From contig NZ_CP028941.1 of NCBI RefSeq assembly GCF_013307245.1, positions 992,001 through 1,056,000 of the forward strand: a stretch of 64,000 nucleotides of DNA, read 5' to 3'. Below, piece after piece: positions 1 to 10,294 of this stretch; the stretch's first letter is position 1; every line of letters begins with the position of its first letter. The stretch is from Polynucleobacter antarcticus. Its GTDB lineage: Bacteria > Pseudomonadota > Gammaproteobacteria > Burkholderiales > Burkholderiaceae. The notes beneath the pieces were generated by a model. The model saw only the letters and a program-made list of their open reading frames with translations. It ran no database searches and had not been told where the DNA came from. The position numbers were made by a program, and so were the translations under genes.

Positions 1-39
1 CAGGCATTGTTGACTGAATTGTCTCGTCGGCCAAACTAA
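1..39 (+). CDS. 3' end of an upstream coding region (partial)
   Basis: Frame 1 is open from the window edge and ends in TAA at 37-39, giving a C-terminal tail [12 protein letters not shown]. In Burkholderiales a FimV-like protein often precedes truA, but twelve residues cannot establish identity. It is reported only because the frame is open, the stop lies 14 bases before truA, and all genes downstream run the same way. Confidence 0.35.
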   Translation, partial: QALLTELSRRPN

Positions 40-53
40 GCGAGTCATTAGTT

Positions 54-902
54 ATGCGTATTGCTCTAGGCCTTCAATATGATGGCAGTCCCTATTCTGG
101 TTGGCAATCTCAAGTTCAGCAGGATACAGTTCAAGATCGACTAGAGAAAGCCATTAATGCTTTTGTAGGAGGGCAGGGATCATCACCCCCAATTCGGGTG
201 ATTACTGCTGGGAGAACCGATACTGGTGTGCACGCTTTAGGTCAAGTCGTTCACTTTGATGTTGATGTAGATAGAGACAATTGGTCATGGGTCAGAGGCG
301 TTAATGCCTTTCTACCCGAGTCCATTGTGGTGAATTGGGCACAGTTAGTTTCAGATGAGTTTAATGCGCGCTACTGTGCACATGAACGTACCTATATCTA
401 CGCCTTACAAGCTGGGCCATGTCGCTCACCAATGATGCGAGATCATGCAGGCTACCTGATGTTGCCAGCAGACCGCTGGTTTGACATTGATGCGATGAAG
501 CTGGCCGCCGAGTGCTTAATAGGTGAGCATGATTTCACTTCATTTCGTTCATCTGAGTGCCAAAGTAAAACTCCTATCAAGACGCTATATTCCATCGAGA
601 TTTTTTCTCAGGCGCCTTGGTTATATTTCAGAATTAAAGGAAATGCTTTCTTGCATCATATGGTGCGCAATTTAGTGGGTAGTTTTCTCCAAATTGGTGT
701 AAGAAAACAATCGGCAAAGTGGATGTCGGAAGTTTTAGAGGCGAAAGATCGTAGTATTGCCGCACCTACTTTTTCTGCTGCCGGGCTTTACTTAGTGCAA
801 ATTAGTTACCCAGATGAATTTCGGATTCCAAATCCATTACTAGAGAATGCTTGGCTACCCCCATTTTTAACTGTTGATCTGCATAAAGACACAAAAAAAT
901 AG
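54..902 (+). CDS. truA: tRNA pseudouridine(38-40) synthase TruA
   Basis: This enzyme isomerises uridines 38-40 in the anticodon arm of tRNAs to pseudouridine in the cytoplasm. The 282-residue length is close to the usual 260-280. The N-terminus [18 protein letters not shown] is the family's opening strand, and the catalytic aspartate lies in [10 protein letters not shown] (D56). A second family block, [11 protein letters not shown], is near residue 200. ATG 54 is chosen because it gives the canonical N-terminus. Placement before trpF, here separated by two cell-wall genes, is common in Burkholderiales. Confidence 0.96.
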   Translation: MRIALGLQYDGSPYSGWQSQVQQDTVQDRLEKAINAFVGGQGSSPPIRVITAGRTDTGVHALGQVVHFDVDVDRDNWSWVRGVNAFLPESIVVNWAQLVSDEFNARYCAHERTYIYALQAGPCRSPMMRDHAGYLMLPADRWFDIDAMKLAAECLIGEHDFTSFRSSECQSKTPIKTLYSIEIFSQAPWLYFRIKGNAFLHHMVRNLVGSFLQIGVRKQSAKWMSEVLEAKDRSIAAPTFSAAGLYLVQISYPDEFRIPNPLLENAWLPPFLTVDLHKDTKK

Positions 903-978
903 GCATATTAGCCTTTAGGGTAATAGTATTAAATTACAATTTTGAGATCATCCTGTTCTACATACAAAAAGGGTCATC

Positions 979-1416
979 ATGTTTAAGTCGCAACCGAACA
1001 AGCAGCTTGGAAAATCTGTTGAAAATTTTGAAACCATTATTGGTGCATCGATCAGAATAGACGGAAATCTACTACTCCGTAGCAGTGTTCGTATTGATGG
1101 CCTGGTGAATGGCAACATTTTGCAAGAAGATGGTTGCGATGCCACTGTGGCAATTGCTAAAGGAGCCACCGTTACTGGCGATATCCGTGCAACGCATGTT
1201 ATCGTTTCCGGAATCCTGCAGGGCAATATTTTTTCTTCTGATCGGGTGGAATTATTAGAGACTGCTTTTGTGAGTGGCGATGTAACGTATGGAACCTTAG
1301 GTATGCAGGTTGGAGCTAAACTCGAAGGAAAGTTGCGCCAAGCTGATAGCGATGTTTCTGGGCAAACGGCAGACCATTTAATTGCTCAGGCACGGCATAA
1401 GAGTAACGCCAGTTAA
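979..1416 (+). CDS. Bactofilin-family polymer-forming protein
   Basis: The 145-residue protein has a central repetitive beta-rich core of the bactofilin (DUF583) type: hydrophobic/glycine repeats such as IIGASIRIDGNLL and SVRIDGLVNGNI, then VTGDIRATHVIVSGILQGNI. These fold as a right-handed beta-helix that self-polymerises into cytoskeletal filaments without nucleotide. The ends are short and polar, as is typical. It sits 5 bp before an M23 peptidase gene, a pairing seen in many bacteria where bactofilin localises a wall hydrolase. The AGGGTCATC before the start is a weak ribosome site. Confidence 0.9.
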   Translation: MFKSQPNKQLGKSVENFETIIGASIRIDGNLLLRSSVRIDGLVNGNILQEDGCDATVAIAKGATVTGDIRATHVIVSGILQGNIFSSDRVELLETAFVSGDVTYGTLGMQVGAKLEGKLRQADSDVSGQTADHLIAQARHKSNAS

Positions 1417-1421
1417 ATAGT

Positions 1422-2348
1422 ATGCAGATATTTTGGGTCTCAGGGCCAGTTGGTAAGATTCGCCGCCTGAATCTCACGCTCAAAAACTTATTGATAGGGA
1501 TTGGTGGTTTTGCCCTTGCATTAATTTTTGTTGGCGTTTTTTTACAATATACCGGATTTCAGATGGCGATTGAGTACAACCCTCAGCTCGCCAGAAAACT
1601 CGGCAACGTACATACGGCCGTTGAATTAGAGAACTTAAGCGCCTTTTACCGTCAAAAGTTAGTGGCTATTGAGAACCAGGTAATTACTTATCAGTCTACG
1701 GTGAATGAACTTCAGATCAGCAATCAAAAATTAGCTGCATTAGCTACCCCTCTGCTAATTCAAAAAGAGAAGCCCAGCCTGTCCTCTGCTGGCGGTCCAT
1801 TCATTACGCCAGTCCGCTCGACTAATAATCCTAGCTTAATGAATGCTTTGCAAGATTCATTGCAGGATATGAAGCATGGCAATGAGCATTTAAAAAAACT
1901 AACGATGCATTGGAATACCTATGTTTCTTGGTTAGAGGCCAGGCCTATTGGCAGCCCTATTGAAGGCCGTATTTCTATTTCAAGTGGCTTTGGTAAGCGT
2001 TTAGATCCATTTAAAAATTCTTGGAGTGAGCATTTGGGGGTTGATTTTCAGGCACCTCAAGGCACTTCGATAGTCGCCTCTGGGATAGGCTTCGTATCTA
2101 AAGCAGAGCGAGATCCCATCTATGGAAATCTTTTGGTGATTGATCACGCTGGTGGCTTTCAATCTCGGTATGCTCATACGAGTGAGTTTCTCGTATCCCT
2201 AGGAGAAAAAGTCCAGAGGGGGCAGTTGGTTGCCAAGGTGGGAACCACCGGTCGGTCAACCGGGCCCCACTTGCACTATGAGGTTCTCAAAGAGGGTAAG
2301 CTCATTGATCCATCCCAAGTGCTGATTGGTCATACCTCCGCGAGATAA
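1422..2348 (+). CDS. Membrane-anchored M23 peptidase (murein endopeptidase)
   Basis: A 308-residue protein with a short cytoplasmic N-terminus, one membrane segment at about residues 22-43, a helical stalk (about 60-165) and a C-terminal LytM/M23 domain. The zinc ligands are visible: H204 and D208 in EHLGVD, and H285 in GPHLHYEV, with H283 as the active-site histidine. All are intact, so it is predicted to cut peptidoglycan cross-links rather than be a degenerate EnvC/NlpD-type activator. It follows the bactofilin gene by 5 bp and is probably co-transcribed and spatially controlled by it. Confidence 0.9.
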   Translation: MQIFWVSGPVGKIRRLNLTLKNLLIGIGGFALALIFVGVFLQYTGFQMAIEYNPQLARKLGNVHTAVELENLSAFYRQKLVAIENQVITYQSTVNELQISNQKLAALATPLLIQKEKPSLSSAGGPFITPVRSTNNPSLMNALQDSLQDMKHGNEHLKKLTMHWNTYVSWLEARPIGSPIEGRISISSGFGKRLDPFKNSWSEHLGVDFQAPQGTSIVASGIGFVSKAERDPIYGNLLVIDHAGGFQSRYAHTSEFLVSLGEKVQRGQLVAKVGTTGRSTGPHLHYEVLKEGKLIDPSQVLIGHTSAR

Positions 2349-2404
2349 CCCGCTTATTTAGGGTGTCACCGCTTTTAACCCCCTTAAGCCTTTATTATGA
2401 GCAT

Positions 2405-3079
2405 ATGGGCTTACTTCACTACTCCCCAGGTCATACCAGAGTCAAAATCTGTGGGTTAATGTCGCCTGAAGATACTGATGCCGCTGTTGCCTCAGGGGTA
2501 GATGCGATCGGCTTCGTGTTTTACCCACCAAGCCCCAGGTTTGTTAGTCCGGCAATTGCCGCCTCCTTGATTTCCAGGCTTCCAGCAGGGGTTGATGCTG
2601 TCGGGCTTGTTGTCAATGCTTCGAATGCTCAATTTGAGGCGATTCGGGCTGTGGCTCCCATTACTTTGTGGCAATTTCATGGGGATGAGACCCCAGATGA
2701 CTGTCAACGGCTTGCTGCTGGTCAGCCCTGGATAAAAGCGGCACGTGTGGGTGCTCAGTTCGCATTTGACGATTTTTCCCTACAATATAGGCAAGCAAAT
2801 GCCTTTTTGCTCGATGCCCTGGTTGAGGGCTATGGAGGAGGGGGCATTCCTTTTGATTGGCAAGGAATACCGCAAGCATGGATAAGCGCAAACGCGCCTC
2901 AGGTCGTTTTGAGTGGTGGATTGAACGTGCACAACGTGGCCGACGCCATTGCTCGTCTGCATCCCTGCGCGGTTGACGTCTCTAGTGGCGTAGAAATCAG
3001 CAAGGGTGTAAAAGACCACGTCTTGATGAGAGAGTTTATTCAAGCAGTACGTGCAGCCGATGCTGCCTCATCACCTTAA
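2405..3079 (+). CDS. trpF: Phosphoribosylanthranilate isomerase TrpF
   Basis: It converts N-(5'-phosphoribosyl)anthranilate to the 1-(carboxyphenylamino) ribulose phosphate, the third step of tryptophan synthesis. TIM-barrel motifs are clear: the strand-1 catalytic cysteine in TRVKICGLM, GVDAIGFVFYPPSPRFV, and the C-terminal VDVSSGVE phosphate site. The frame extends upstream to a GTG at 2363, but ATG 2405 is preferred because the family begins a few residues before the RVKICG strand. It is directly followed by trpB, trpA and accD, the usual betaproteobacterial order. Confidence 0.95.
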   Translation: MGLLHYSPGHTRVKICGLMSPEDTDAAVASGVDAIGFVFYPPSPRFVSPAIAASLISRLPAGVDAVGLVVNASNAQFEAIRAVAPITLWQFHGDETPDDCQRLAAGQPWIKAARVGAQFAFDDFSLQYRQANAFLLDALVEGYGGGGIPFDWQGIPQAWISANAPQVVLSGGLNVHNVADAIARLHPCAVDVSSGVEISKGVKDHVLMREFIQAVRAADAASSP

Positions 3080-3108
3080 TATTGCTTTAAATAATCAAAG
3101 AGGTATTT

Positions 3109-4302
3109 ATGTACGATAAGCCAGATTCTCGTGGACACTTCGGTCCTTACGGCGGTGTGTTTGTTTCTGAAACATTGATGTTTGCATTAGATGAGCTGAA
3201 AGCTGCTTATGCAAAGTATCAATATGATCCTGAATTTTTAGAAGAGTTCCACTACGAGCTAAAGCATTTTGTTGGTAGACCATCGCCGGTGTATCACGCT
3301 AAGCGCTGGAGCGAAATGCTAGGCGGTGCACAGATTTACCTTAAACGGGAAGATTTAAATCATACTGGCGCTCACAAAATTAATAACGTGATTGGTCAAG
3401 CTATGTTAGCGAGACGTATGGGCAAGCCGCGCATTATTGCTGAGACAGGAGCAGGGCAGCATGGTGTCGCAACTGCCACAATTTGTGCTCGCTTTGGTTT
3501 AGATTGCACGGTCTACCAAGGCTCAGTTGATGTGGCACGTCAAGCACAGAATGTATTTCGTATGAAATTATTAGGTGCAAAAGTAGTACCAGTTGAATCT
3601 GGTACAAAGACTCTGAAGGATGCCTTAAACGAAGCAATGCGCGACTGGGTCACCAATGTTGACGACACCTTTTACATTATTGGCACGGTTGCTGGTCCGC
3701 ATCCATACCCCATGATGGTGAGAGATTTTCAAAGTGTCATTGGGGAAGAGTGCAAAGTTCAAATGCCTGAGCTCACAGGACGTCAACCGGATTACGTGAT
3801 GGCCTGTGTTGGAGGAGGTTCTAATGCAATGGGCATCTTCTACCCCTATATTGATTATCCTGAGGTGAAGTTGGTTGGTGTTGAGGCCGCTGGTCATGGG
3901 CTTATGAGTGGCTTACATTCTGCAGCGCTGTGCGTTGGTAAGCCTGGAGTACTGCATGGTAATCGCACTTATTTACTACAAGATGAGAATGGTCAGATTT
4001 CCGAAACTCATTCGGTCTCTGCTGGTATGGACTATCCCGGTGTTGGTCCAGAGCATGCTTGGCTCAAAGATTCTGGCCGCGCTGAGTATGCAGCGATCAC
4101 TGATGAAGAGGCGTTAAAAGCCTTCCACGATTGCTGTCGCATCGAAGGCATTATTCCCGCCCTCGAGTCTTCACATGCGATTGCCTACGCTTGTAAATTA
4201 GCCCCGACCCTAGCTAAAGATAAAACTATTTTGATCAATTTATCGGGTCGAGGTGATAAAGACATGCATACCGTTGCTCAAGCTACTGGCTCTGAAGGCT
4301 AA
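3109..4302 (+). CDS. trpB: Tryptophan synthase beta subunit
   Basis: This pyridoxal-phosphate enzyme condenses indole with serine to make tryptophan and works as an alpha2beta2 complex with TrpA. The PLP lysine is K90 in [10 protein letters not shown]. The glycine-rich phosphate loop [10 protein letters not shown] and the C-terminal LSGRGDKD block are present. At 397 residues it is full length. The start is preceded by AAGAGGTATTT, a good ribosome site. It lies 29 bp after trpF and 40 bp before trpA. Confidence 0.98.
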   Translation: MYDKPDSRGHFGPYGGVFVSETLMFALDELKAAYAKYQYDPEFLEEFHYELKHFVGRPSPVYHAKRWSEMLGGAQIYLKREDLNHTGAHKINNVIGQAMLARRMGKPRIIAETGAGQHGVATATICARFGLDCTVYQGSVDVARQAQNVFRMKLLGAKVVPVESGTKTLKDALNEAMRDWVTNVDDTFYIIGTVAGPHPYPMMVRDFQSVIGEECKVQMPELTGRQPDYVMACVGGGSNAMGIFYPYIDYPEVKLVGVEAAGHGLMSGLHSAALCVGKPGVLHGNRTYLLQDENGQISETHSVSAGMDYPGVGPEHAWLKDSGRAEYAAITDEEALKAFHDCCRIEGIIPALESSHAIAYACKLAPTLAKDKTILINLSGRGDKDMHTVAQATGSEG

Positions 4303-4342
4303 TACGCTGCTTTAAGAATATAAAAATTTACTACCGATTGTT

Positions 4343-5140
4343 ATGTCAAAAATTACTGCTATTTTTCAAGAATTAAAAGCCAGTGGGAAAAAAGGATTAA
4401 TTCCCTTTATTACTGCTGGTGATCCTGACCCAGGTCTGACTGTTGAACTAATGCATGCTTTAGTTCGGGGCGGCGCTAATGTCATCGAATTAGGTGTGCC
4501 TTTTTCTGATCCCATGGCAGATGGCCCAGTAATTCAGCGTTCATCAGAGAGAGCACTTATGCAAGGCGTCACTTTGCATGGCTGCCTAGAGATGGTGAAA
4601 GAATTCCGTAAAGCAGATATGCATACTCCGGTTGTCTTGATGGGCTATGCCAATCCCGTGGAGCAGATGGGAGCAGAACGTTTTGCAACGGAAGCAAAAG
4701 CTGCAGGTGTTGATGGTGTGTTGATTGTGGATTACCCGCCAGAAGAGTGCGTTGATTTTGCTGCGCGTATGCGGGTTGCTGGTGTAGACCCCATCTTCTT
4801 ATTAGCACCTACTTCCTCAACAGCACGCATTCACGAAGCAGCCAAAATAGCGGCTGGATATATTTATTATGTTTCTATGCGCGGTGTGACTGGTGCATCG
4901 AACCTAAATACCGAAGATGTTGCCAGTAATATCCCTAAAATTCGTGAGGTAAGCAGTATTCCGATTGCGGTTGGTTTTGGCATCCATGATGCACAAAGTG
5001 CGCGTACAGTATCTAAAACAGCAGATGCAGTAGTCATTGGCAGTCGAATTATTCGACTTTTAGAGGAGGCTCCCCCGGGCCAGGCGGTACAATCACTCGA
5101 AACCTTTATGCGTGAAATTCGTGTTGCCTTAGATAGTTAA
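4343..5140 (+). CDS. trpA: Tryptophan synthase alpha subunit
   Basis: It cleaves indole-3-glycerol phosphate to indole and glyceraldehyde-3-phosphate and passes indole through a tunnel to TrpB. The catalytic acids fall at the canonical positions E49 ([11 protein letters not shown]) and D60 (MADGPVIQ). The TIM-barrel phosphate site appears as GFGIHDA. The 265-residue length is normal. It is the last tryptophan gene of the cluster and precedes accD by 22 bp, so the two are probably on one transcript. Confidence 0.98.
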   Translation: MSKITAIFQELKASGKKGLIPFITAGDPDPGLTVELMHALVRGGANVIELGVPFSDPMADGPVIQRSSERALMQGVTLHGCLEMVKEFRKADMHTPVVLMGYANPVEQMGAERFATEAKAAGVDGVLIVDYPPEECVDFAARMRVAGVDPIFLLAPTSSTARIHEAAKIAAGYIYYVSMRGVTGASNLNTEDVASNIPKIREVSSIPIAVGFGIHDAQSARTVSKTADAVVIGSRIIRLLEEAPPGQAVQSLETFMREIRVALDS

Positions 5141-5162
5141 AGTACTGGATAGTTAAGAATAG

Positions 5163-6050
5163 ATGAGCTGGATCGATAAATTACTACCTCCCCAAATTCA
5201 ACATACGGATCCTGCGAACCGTAAATCAGTGCCAGAGGGTTTGTGGGTTAAATGCCCTAGCTGTGAAACTGTTCTCTACAGCACGGATATTGAAGCGAAT
5301 CTTTCTGTATGCCCCAAATGTAGTCACCATATGCGTATTGGTGCACGTCAACGCCTTGATAGTTTGCTTGATCCTAAGGATCGCTATGAGATTGGCGCGG
5401 ATATCTATCCGATGGATCCGCTTAAATTTAAGGATTCTAAAAAATATACGGATCGAATTAAAGAGGCAAATGATGCATCGGGTGAATCCGAGGCCTTGAT
5501 TGTGATGGGTGGAAAGATTGAAAATATACCTGTAGTGACTGCGTGTTTCGAGTTTCAATATATGGGCGGCTCCATGGGTTCAGTAGTAGGTGAGCGGTTT
5601 GCTCGTGGAGTCCAAGAAGCTATTGCCAAGAAGTGCGCTTTTATTTGCATCACTGCAACGGGCGGTGCCCGTATGCAGGAAAGCTTACTGTCACTTTTTC
5701 AGATGGCAAAAACAAATTCGATGCTGACGTTACTATCTAAAAAAGGCTTGCCTTACATTAGTGTGTTGACAGACCCTACAATGGGCGGCATTTCTGCAAG
5801 CTTTGCATTTATGGGTGATGTTGTGATGGCAGAGCCAAAGGCTTTGATTGGATTTGCTGGTCCACGCGTGATTGAGCAAACCGTTCGTGAGAAATTACCA
5901 GAAGGCTTTCAGCGCTCTGAATTTCTCATGCAAAAGGGTGGCATTGATATGATTGTGGATCGACGTCAAATACGCGGAGAGATTGCGCGTTTGTTGGCTT
6001 TGCTCCAGCAACTACCTGAGCCTGCGACTGCGGGTGGCGCAGCCGTTTAA
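5163..6050 (+). CDS. accD: Acetyl-CoA carboxylase carboxyltransferase subunit beta
   Basis: This is the zinc-ribbon-bearing half of the carboxyltransferase that moves CO2 from biotin to acetyl-CoA, the first step of fatty-acid synthesis. The zinc ribbon is C31, C34, C50 and C53. The crotonase-like core includes [12 protein letters not shown] and [13 protein letters not shown], which supply oxyanion-hole glycines. The length of 295 residues is normal. It ends 5 bp before folC, as in many proteobacteria. The accA partner is not in this window. Confidence 0.97.
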   Translation: MSWIDKLLPPQIQHTDPANRKSVPEGLWVKCPSCETVLYSTDIEANLSVCPKCSHHMRIGARQRLDSLLDPKDRYEIGADIYPMDPLKFKDSKKYTDRIKEANDASGESEALIVMGGKIENIPVVTACFEFQYMGGSMGSVVGERFARGVQEAIAKKCAFICITATGGARMQESLLSLFQMAKTNSMLTLLSKKGLPYISVLTDPTMGGISASFAFMGDVVMAEPKALIGFAGPRVIEQTVREKLPEGFQRSEFLMQKGGIDMIVDRRQIRGEIARLLALLQQLPEPATAGGAAV

Positions 6051-6055
6051 AGCGC

Positions 6056-7381
6056 TTGAAAACAGCTCAACAGCCCCCCATTCTTTTTTCTAGCTTAGCG
6101 GCTTGGCTCAGCCACCTCGAGACTGCGCACCCAGTCGGTATTGATATGGGCATAGATCGTATCGATCGTGTTAAAGATGCCTTAGGTCTTAATTTCCATT
6201 GCCCAGTGATTACTGTTGCTGGCACTAATGGCAAGGGTTCTACTTGTGCTTTTTTGGAAAGCATTCTGCTTGCATCTGGATATAAGGTAGCTTGCCATAC
6301 CTCTCCTCATCTTTTATCTTTTAATGAGCGTGCTCGTATTAATGGGCAGGATGTCAACGATATCCTTTTGCTGGAGCACTTTACTGCGGTAGAAAACGCT
6401 CGGGTGAGTCTGGATGATGCACCCACACTTACTTATTTTGAATTCACGACTTTAGCGATCATGCACCTTTTTGCTCAGGCGAAAATGGATGCAGTCATTC
6501 TAGAAGTCGGCATGGGTGGCCGCTTAGATGCTGTCAATATTGTGGATGCTGACTGCGCTATTGTGACGAGTATCGATATCGATCATGCAGACTTCTTGGG
6601 TGATACGCGAGAAGCAATTAGTCTTGAGAAGGCGGGTATATTCCGTCCAGGCCGAATCGCTATTTGCGGTGATCCGGTACCACCACAACCCCTGATTGAT
6701 TATGCTGAAAAATTAGCTTGTGATCTGTGGCTGTCGGGTCGTGATTACAACTTTCAAGGTGATAAGCAGCAGTGGGGCTGGGCTGGACGTCAAAAGCGCT
6801 TTAGTGGTTTAGGGTATCCCGCTTTACGAGGCGCCAATCAGATTTTGAATGCTTCGGCTGTGATTGCGGCCCTCATGGCTTTGCACTCACGCTTGCCAGT
6901 AAGTGCCCAAGATATACGTAATGGCTTTGCCTTGGTAGAACTCCCAGGGCGCTTTCAGGTGTTGCCCGGCCAACCAACCGTAGTGTTGGATGTCGCACAC
7001 AACCCCCATGCTGCTGCAACCCTTGGTCAGGGCTTGGATAAGATGGGTTTTCATCCCTATACCTATGCTGTATTTGGCGCTATGGCAGATAAAGACATTA
7101 CCGGCGTCCTGAAGCCTCTTTTATCTAGCGTTGATTTCTGGTTCTGTACAGATTTACCAACCCCTAGGGCGGCAAACGCTCAATCTATTGCCCAAAAGCT
7201 TGAGAGCTTGGGCGTTGCCACTAAAAAGGGAAAAGAGGGTGGAATTGTGTGTTTCTCAGATCCAGCCACAGCTTATCAAAAAGCCCTGTCTCAGGCCGGT
7301 GAGGGTGATAGAATTGTTGTCTTCGGATCCTTTTATACCGTAGCCGGCGTATTGGCTTATCGAAACAAACAGGCGCATTGA
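6056..7381 (+). CDS. folC: Bifunctional folylpolyglutamate/dihydrofolate synthase
   Basis: An ATP-dependent Mur-ligase-family enzyme that adds glutamate to dihydropteroate and to reduced folates. The P-loop is VAGTNGKGST (about residues 54-63), and the family block VLEVGMGGRLDAVN follows near 150. The C-terminal VVLDVAHNPHAA and VFGAMADKD are the second signatures. The frame opens with TTG at 6056, six bases after the accD stop, and no nearby ATG keeps the N-terminus, so a TTG start is the best choice. At 441 residues it is full length. Confidence 0.95.
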   Translation: MKTAQQPPILFSSLAAWLSHLETAHPVGIDMGIDRIDRVKDALGLNFHCPVITVAGTNGKGSTCAFLESILLASGYKVACHTSPHLLSFNERARINGQDVNDILLLEHFTAVENARVSLDDAPTLTYFEFTTLAIMHLFAQAKMDAVILEVGMGGRLDAVNIVDADCAIVTSIDIDHADFLGDTREAISLEKAGIFRPGRIAICGDPVPPQPLIDYAEKLACDLWLSGRDYNFQGDKQQWGWAGRQKRFSGLGYPALRGANQILNASAVIAALMALHSRLPVSAQDIRNGFALVELPGRFQVLPGQPTVVLDVAHNPHAAATLGQGLDKMGFHPYTYAVFGAMADKDITGVLKPLLSSVDFWFCTDLPTPRAANAQSIAQKLESLGVATKKGKEGGIVCFSDPATAYQKALSQAGEGDRIVVFGSFYTVAGVLAYRNKQAH

Positions 7382-7384
7382 TCC

Positions 7385-8173
7385 ATGATTCGTTTATCGA
7401 AGCTTTTTAAGCGAAACTCTGACACTGAAGACTTCAGTAGAGCCTCAGTGAGTGCTCGCCGCCCCCCAAAAATGAGTCCTCGTAGTTTTCAGCGCACCCA
7501 AGAAAGTGATGAGCTGGCATTTACAGAAGATCCTGAAAAGCAACGCGCTCGGCATCGTCTGATTGGTGCTGGTGTTATCGTGCTGATTGCGGTTGTTGGA
7601 TTACCCAGAATTCTCGATAGTCAGCCCAAGTCGATCAATAATGATATTGCAATCAATATTGTTACCAGTCTGCCTGCGCCTAATGCTGGATTGCCGCCAG
7701 TACAAGAGGAAGTAAAGCTGAATCCCTCTCCTGATATCCCAGCAAAAGCAAAGGAGTCCGCATTAGCTGTCCCAGAACTGAAGTCGGAATTAAAGTCAGA
7801 GGCAAAGCAAGATCCAAAGCCAATGGCCCCGATTGCTAAAAATGGCGCATTAGGCTTAGCGGTAGGCGAAGAAATTGTGGCCGCAAATAATGCAAAAGTA
7901 ACTAATGAAGAGATCCCTAAAAAAATGGGTTCTGGAAAATTTGTGATTCAAATTGGCGCATTCGCTTCAGAAGAGCGAGCCAAGGGTTGGATTACGAAAA
8001 TGAAAGATCAAAAAATTCCAAACTACGTGATTAATAAAACAGGTAGTGATGGCACCAAGCTCTATGTTTTGAGGGCAGGTCCATTTACCGATAAAGACAC
8101 TGCTGAGGCTGCTGAGAAGAAGGTGAAAGACATGGGTTTATCGCCACGCCTCGTTGAGGTCGGAGCGCCGTAA
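7385..8173 (+). CDS. SPOR-domain cell-division protein (DedD-like)
   Basis: It has a basic cytoplasmic N-terminus, one membrane segment at about residues 59-74, a long low-complexity Pro/Lys/Ala linker and a C-terminal SPOR domain (about 182-258). That domain includes FVIQIGAFASEERAKGW and LYVLRAGPF. SPOR domains bind denuded septal peptidoglycan, so a role at the division site is expected. Position between folC and cvpA matches E. coli dedD. The stop codon shares a base with the cvpA start (TAATG), implying translational coupling. Confidence 0.88.
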   Translation: MIRLSKLFKRNSDTEDFSRASVSARRPPKMSPRSFQRTQESDELAFTEDPEKQRARHRLIGAGVIVLIAVVGLPRILDSQPKSINNDIAINIVTSLPAPNAGLPPVQEEVKLNPSPDIPAKAKESALAVPELKSELKSEAKQDPKPMAPIAKNGALGLAVGEEIVAANNAKVTNEEIPKKMGSGKFVIQIGAFASEERAKGWITKMKDQKIPNYVINKTGSDGTKLYVLRAGPFTDKDTAEAAEKKVKDMGLSPRLVEVGAP

Positions 8174-8739
8174 TGGAATTCTTATCCACCCTGCATTTAA
8201 CTACGGTGGATTATTTCACCCTAGTAGTGTTGTTAGTTTCCGCTTTGGTCGGCATTTCAAGAGGGTTGTTTAAAGAGGTGCTAGCACTGGCTTCATGGTT
8301 TGTAGCTGCTTGGGTTGCCTATCACTACACCGCCTATCTATCTACAGAGTGGCTATCGACTTTTAATTTGGATGAATTATTAAGTCTGGGCGTAAGCTTC
8401 CTCATTCTCTTTATCACAACCTTAATCATTTGCGGCTTTATTGGCAATGCTATTCAAAAAGTAATTACCTCTGCTGGATTAAGTATGGCCGATCGTTTTC
8501 TAGGTTTAGCTTTTGGTTTAGTGCGTGGTGTTTTAGTTGTGGTCGTGCTAGCAACACTAGCTGCTCTCACACCCATTCCGCAGAGTGTTGCTTGGCAAAA
8601 AGCAATTACTCGACCCGCTATCGAAATGGCAACTGGATTCATTAAAGGCTGGCTACCTGCCGACTGGGCAAAAAAATTAGGTGATGCAATGCCTAAGATT
8701 ACCCCTACCATTACACCTTCATTAACCATAGGGACATAG
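8173..8739 (+). CDS. cvpA: CvpA family inner-membrane protein
   Basis: A 188-residue protein with about four hydrophobic segments. The family block VSALVGISRGLFKEVL near residue 25 and a second GLAFGLVRGVLVVV segment near 110 are typical of CvpA, first linked to colicin V production and needed for envelope stress tolerance; the biochemical function is unknown. It starts on the last base of the SPOR gene's stop codon and ends 4 bp before purF, matching the conserved cvpA-purF pairing. Confidence 0.92.
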   Translation: MEFLSTLHLTTVDYFTLVVLLVSALVGISRGLFKEVLALASWFVAAWVAYHYTAYLSTEWLSTFNLDELLSLGVSFLILFITTLIICGFIGNAIQKVITSAGLSMADRFLGLAFGLVRGVLVVVVLATLAALTPIPQSVAWQKAITRPAIEMATGFIKGWLPADWAKKLGDAMPKITPTITPSLTIGT

Positions 8740-8743
8740 GCTT

Positions 8744-10282
8744 ATGTGCGGCGTCGTCGGAACAGTTTCCCACTCCCAAGTGAATCAATTGATATATGAC
8801 GCTTTGTTGCTTTTACAGCATCGCGGTCAAGATGCTGCTGGCATGGCAACCATGAATGGCAATTCGTTCACTATGCATAAAGCCAACGGGCTTGTTCGAG
8901 ATGTATTTAGAACCCGAAACATGCGTAGCCTCGTTGGTAGTGCAGGCATTGGTCAAGTGCGCTATCCCACAGCGGGTTCTGCAAGTAGTGAAGAAGAGGC
9001 TCAACCTTTTTATGTGAGTGCACCTTACGGCATTATTTTGGCTCATAACGGGAATCTCACTAATGCTGCGAGTTTACGTGTTGAAATGGCCTATCGTGAT
9101 CGCCGTCATATCAACACGAGTTCAGATACGGAAGTATTGCTGAATGTCTTGGCGGATGAGCTACAAAAAGAAACTAATAGTGCTGCCTTAGATGAAGGCG
9201 CAATGTTCAATGCAGTGACTCAGCTAGCGAAGCGTGTTAAAGGCTCTTATGCTGTCGTCTCCTTGATTGCAGGATATGGTTTATTAGCTTTTCGTGATCC
9301 TTTTGGTATTCGTCCTTTATGTATAGGGCGCATGGATACCGCCAAAGGTCCAGAATGGATGGTAGCCTCTGAATCTGTAGCACTGGAAGGCTTGGGTTTT
9401 ACATTTGTACGCGATGTAAATCCTGGTGAAGCTATTTATATTGATTTAGACGGAAATTTTTCTGCTCGTCAATGTGTTGCTGACGCTGTATTGACGCCCT
9501 GTATTTTTGAGTATGTCTATATGGCGCGTCCTGACTCTACGATTGACGGTGTGACTGTCTATAACGTGCGGATGCGCATGGGTGATTATCTTGCTGAGAA
9601 AATTCGTAAAGAAACCAATGCTGCAGAGATTGATGTCGTTATGCCGATTCCGGACTCTAGTCGACCTGCAGCTATGCAAGTTGCGAAGCGTTTAGGAGTA
9701 GATTATCGAGAAGGTTTCTTTAAGAATCGCTATATCGGTAGAACATTCATCATGCCGGGACAGGCTGTCCGGAGAAAATCCGTACGCCAGAAACTCAATG
9801 CCATGCGAATTGAGTTCAAAGATAAAACTGTGCTAATTGTGGACGACTCGATTGTGCGGGGTACTACTTCTTTTGAAATCGTGCAGATGGCCAGAGAATC
9901 TGGTGCTAAAAAAGTCATTTTTGCATCTGCTGCGCCTCCTGTGCGCTTTCCGAATGTCTATGGAATCGATATGCCTACGCGTAGCGAGTTGGTGGCTTAT
10001 GGCCGTACAGATGAAGAAATCAATAAGATGATCGGCGCAGATCAACTGATTTATCAAAGTGTGGAGGATATGAAACAAGCAGTGAGAGATATCAATCCCA
10101 ATATCCAGCATTTTGAAGCCTCATGCTTTGATGGCCATTACGTTACTGGCGATATTAATGAGTCCTATTTGGATGCCTTGGAGGCTGCTCGCAATACTAC
10201 CGAAGCACAGGCAGATCGCCAGCGTGATTCCAGCGACTTTGCCCGTTCGCAGCTCCACCTGCATTTAGCTACGGAAGACTAA
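8744..10282 (+). CDS. purF: Amidophosphoribosyltransferase PurF
   Basis: The first committed enzyme of purine synthesis: it hydrolyses glutamine and transfers ammonia to PRPP. The Ntn-hydrolase nucleophile is Cys2 in MCGVVGTVS, exposed when Met1 is removed. The glutaminase block is ILAHNGNLTNA, and the PRPP site is TVLIVDDSIVRGTT. The 512 residues match the family. It appears to close a long co-directional run from trpF, ending at a strong hairpin at 10295-10328. Confidence 0.98.
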   Translation: MCGVVGTVSHSQVNQLIYDALLLLQHRGQDAAGMATMNGNSFTMHKANGLVRDVFRTRNMRSLVGSAGIGQVRYPTAGSASSEEEAQPFYVSAPYGIILAHNGNLTNAASLRVEMAYRDRRHINTSSDTEVLLNVLADELQKETNSAALDEGAMFNAVTQLAKRVKGSYAVVSLIAGYGLLAFRDPFGIRPLCIGRMDTAKGPEWMVASESVALEGLGFTFVRDVNPGEAIYIDLDGNFSARQCVADAVLTPCIFEYVYMARPDSTIDGVTVYNVRMRMGDYLAEKIRKETNAAEIDVVMPIPDSSRPAAMQVAKRLGVDYREGFFKNRYIGRTFIMPGQAVRRKSVRQKLNAMRIEFKDKTVLIVDDSIVRGTTSFEIVQMARESGAKKVIFASAAPPVRFPNVYGIDMPTRSELVAYGRTDEEINKMIGADQLIYQSVEDMKQAVRDINPNIQHFEASCFDGHYVTGDINESYLDALEAARNTTEAQADRQRDSSDFARSQLHLHLATED

Positions 10283-10294
10283 AAAGCAACGTTA

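Noticed and set aside
901..917. Terminator after truA (AGGC...GCCT)
   Set aside because: The stem is only about 4 bp and has no T run; too weak to call.
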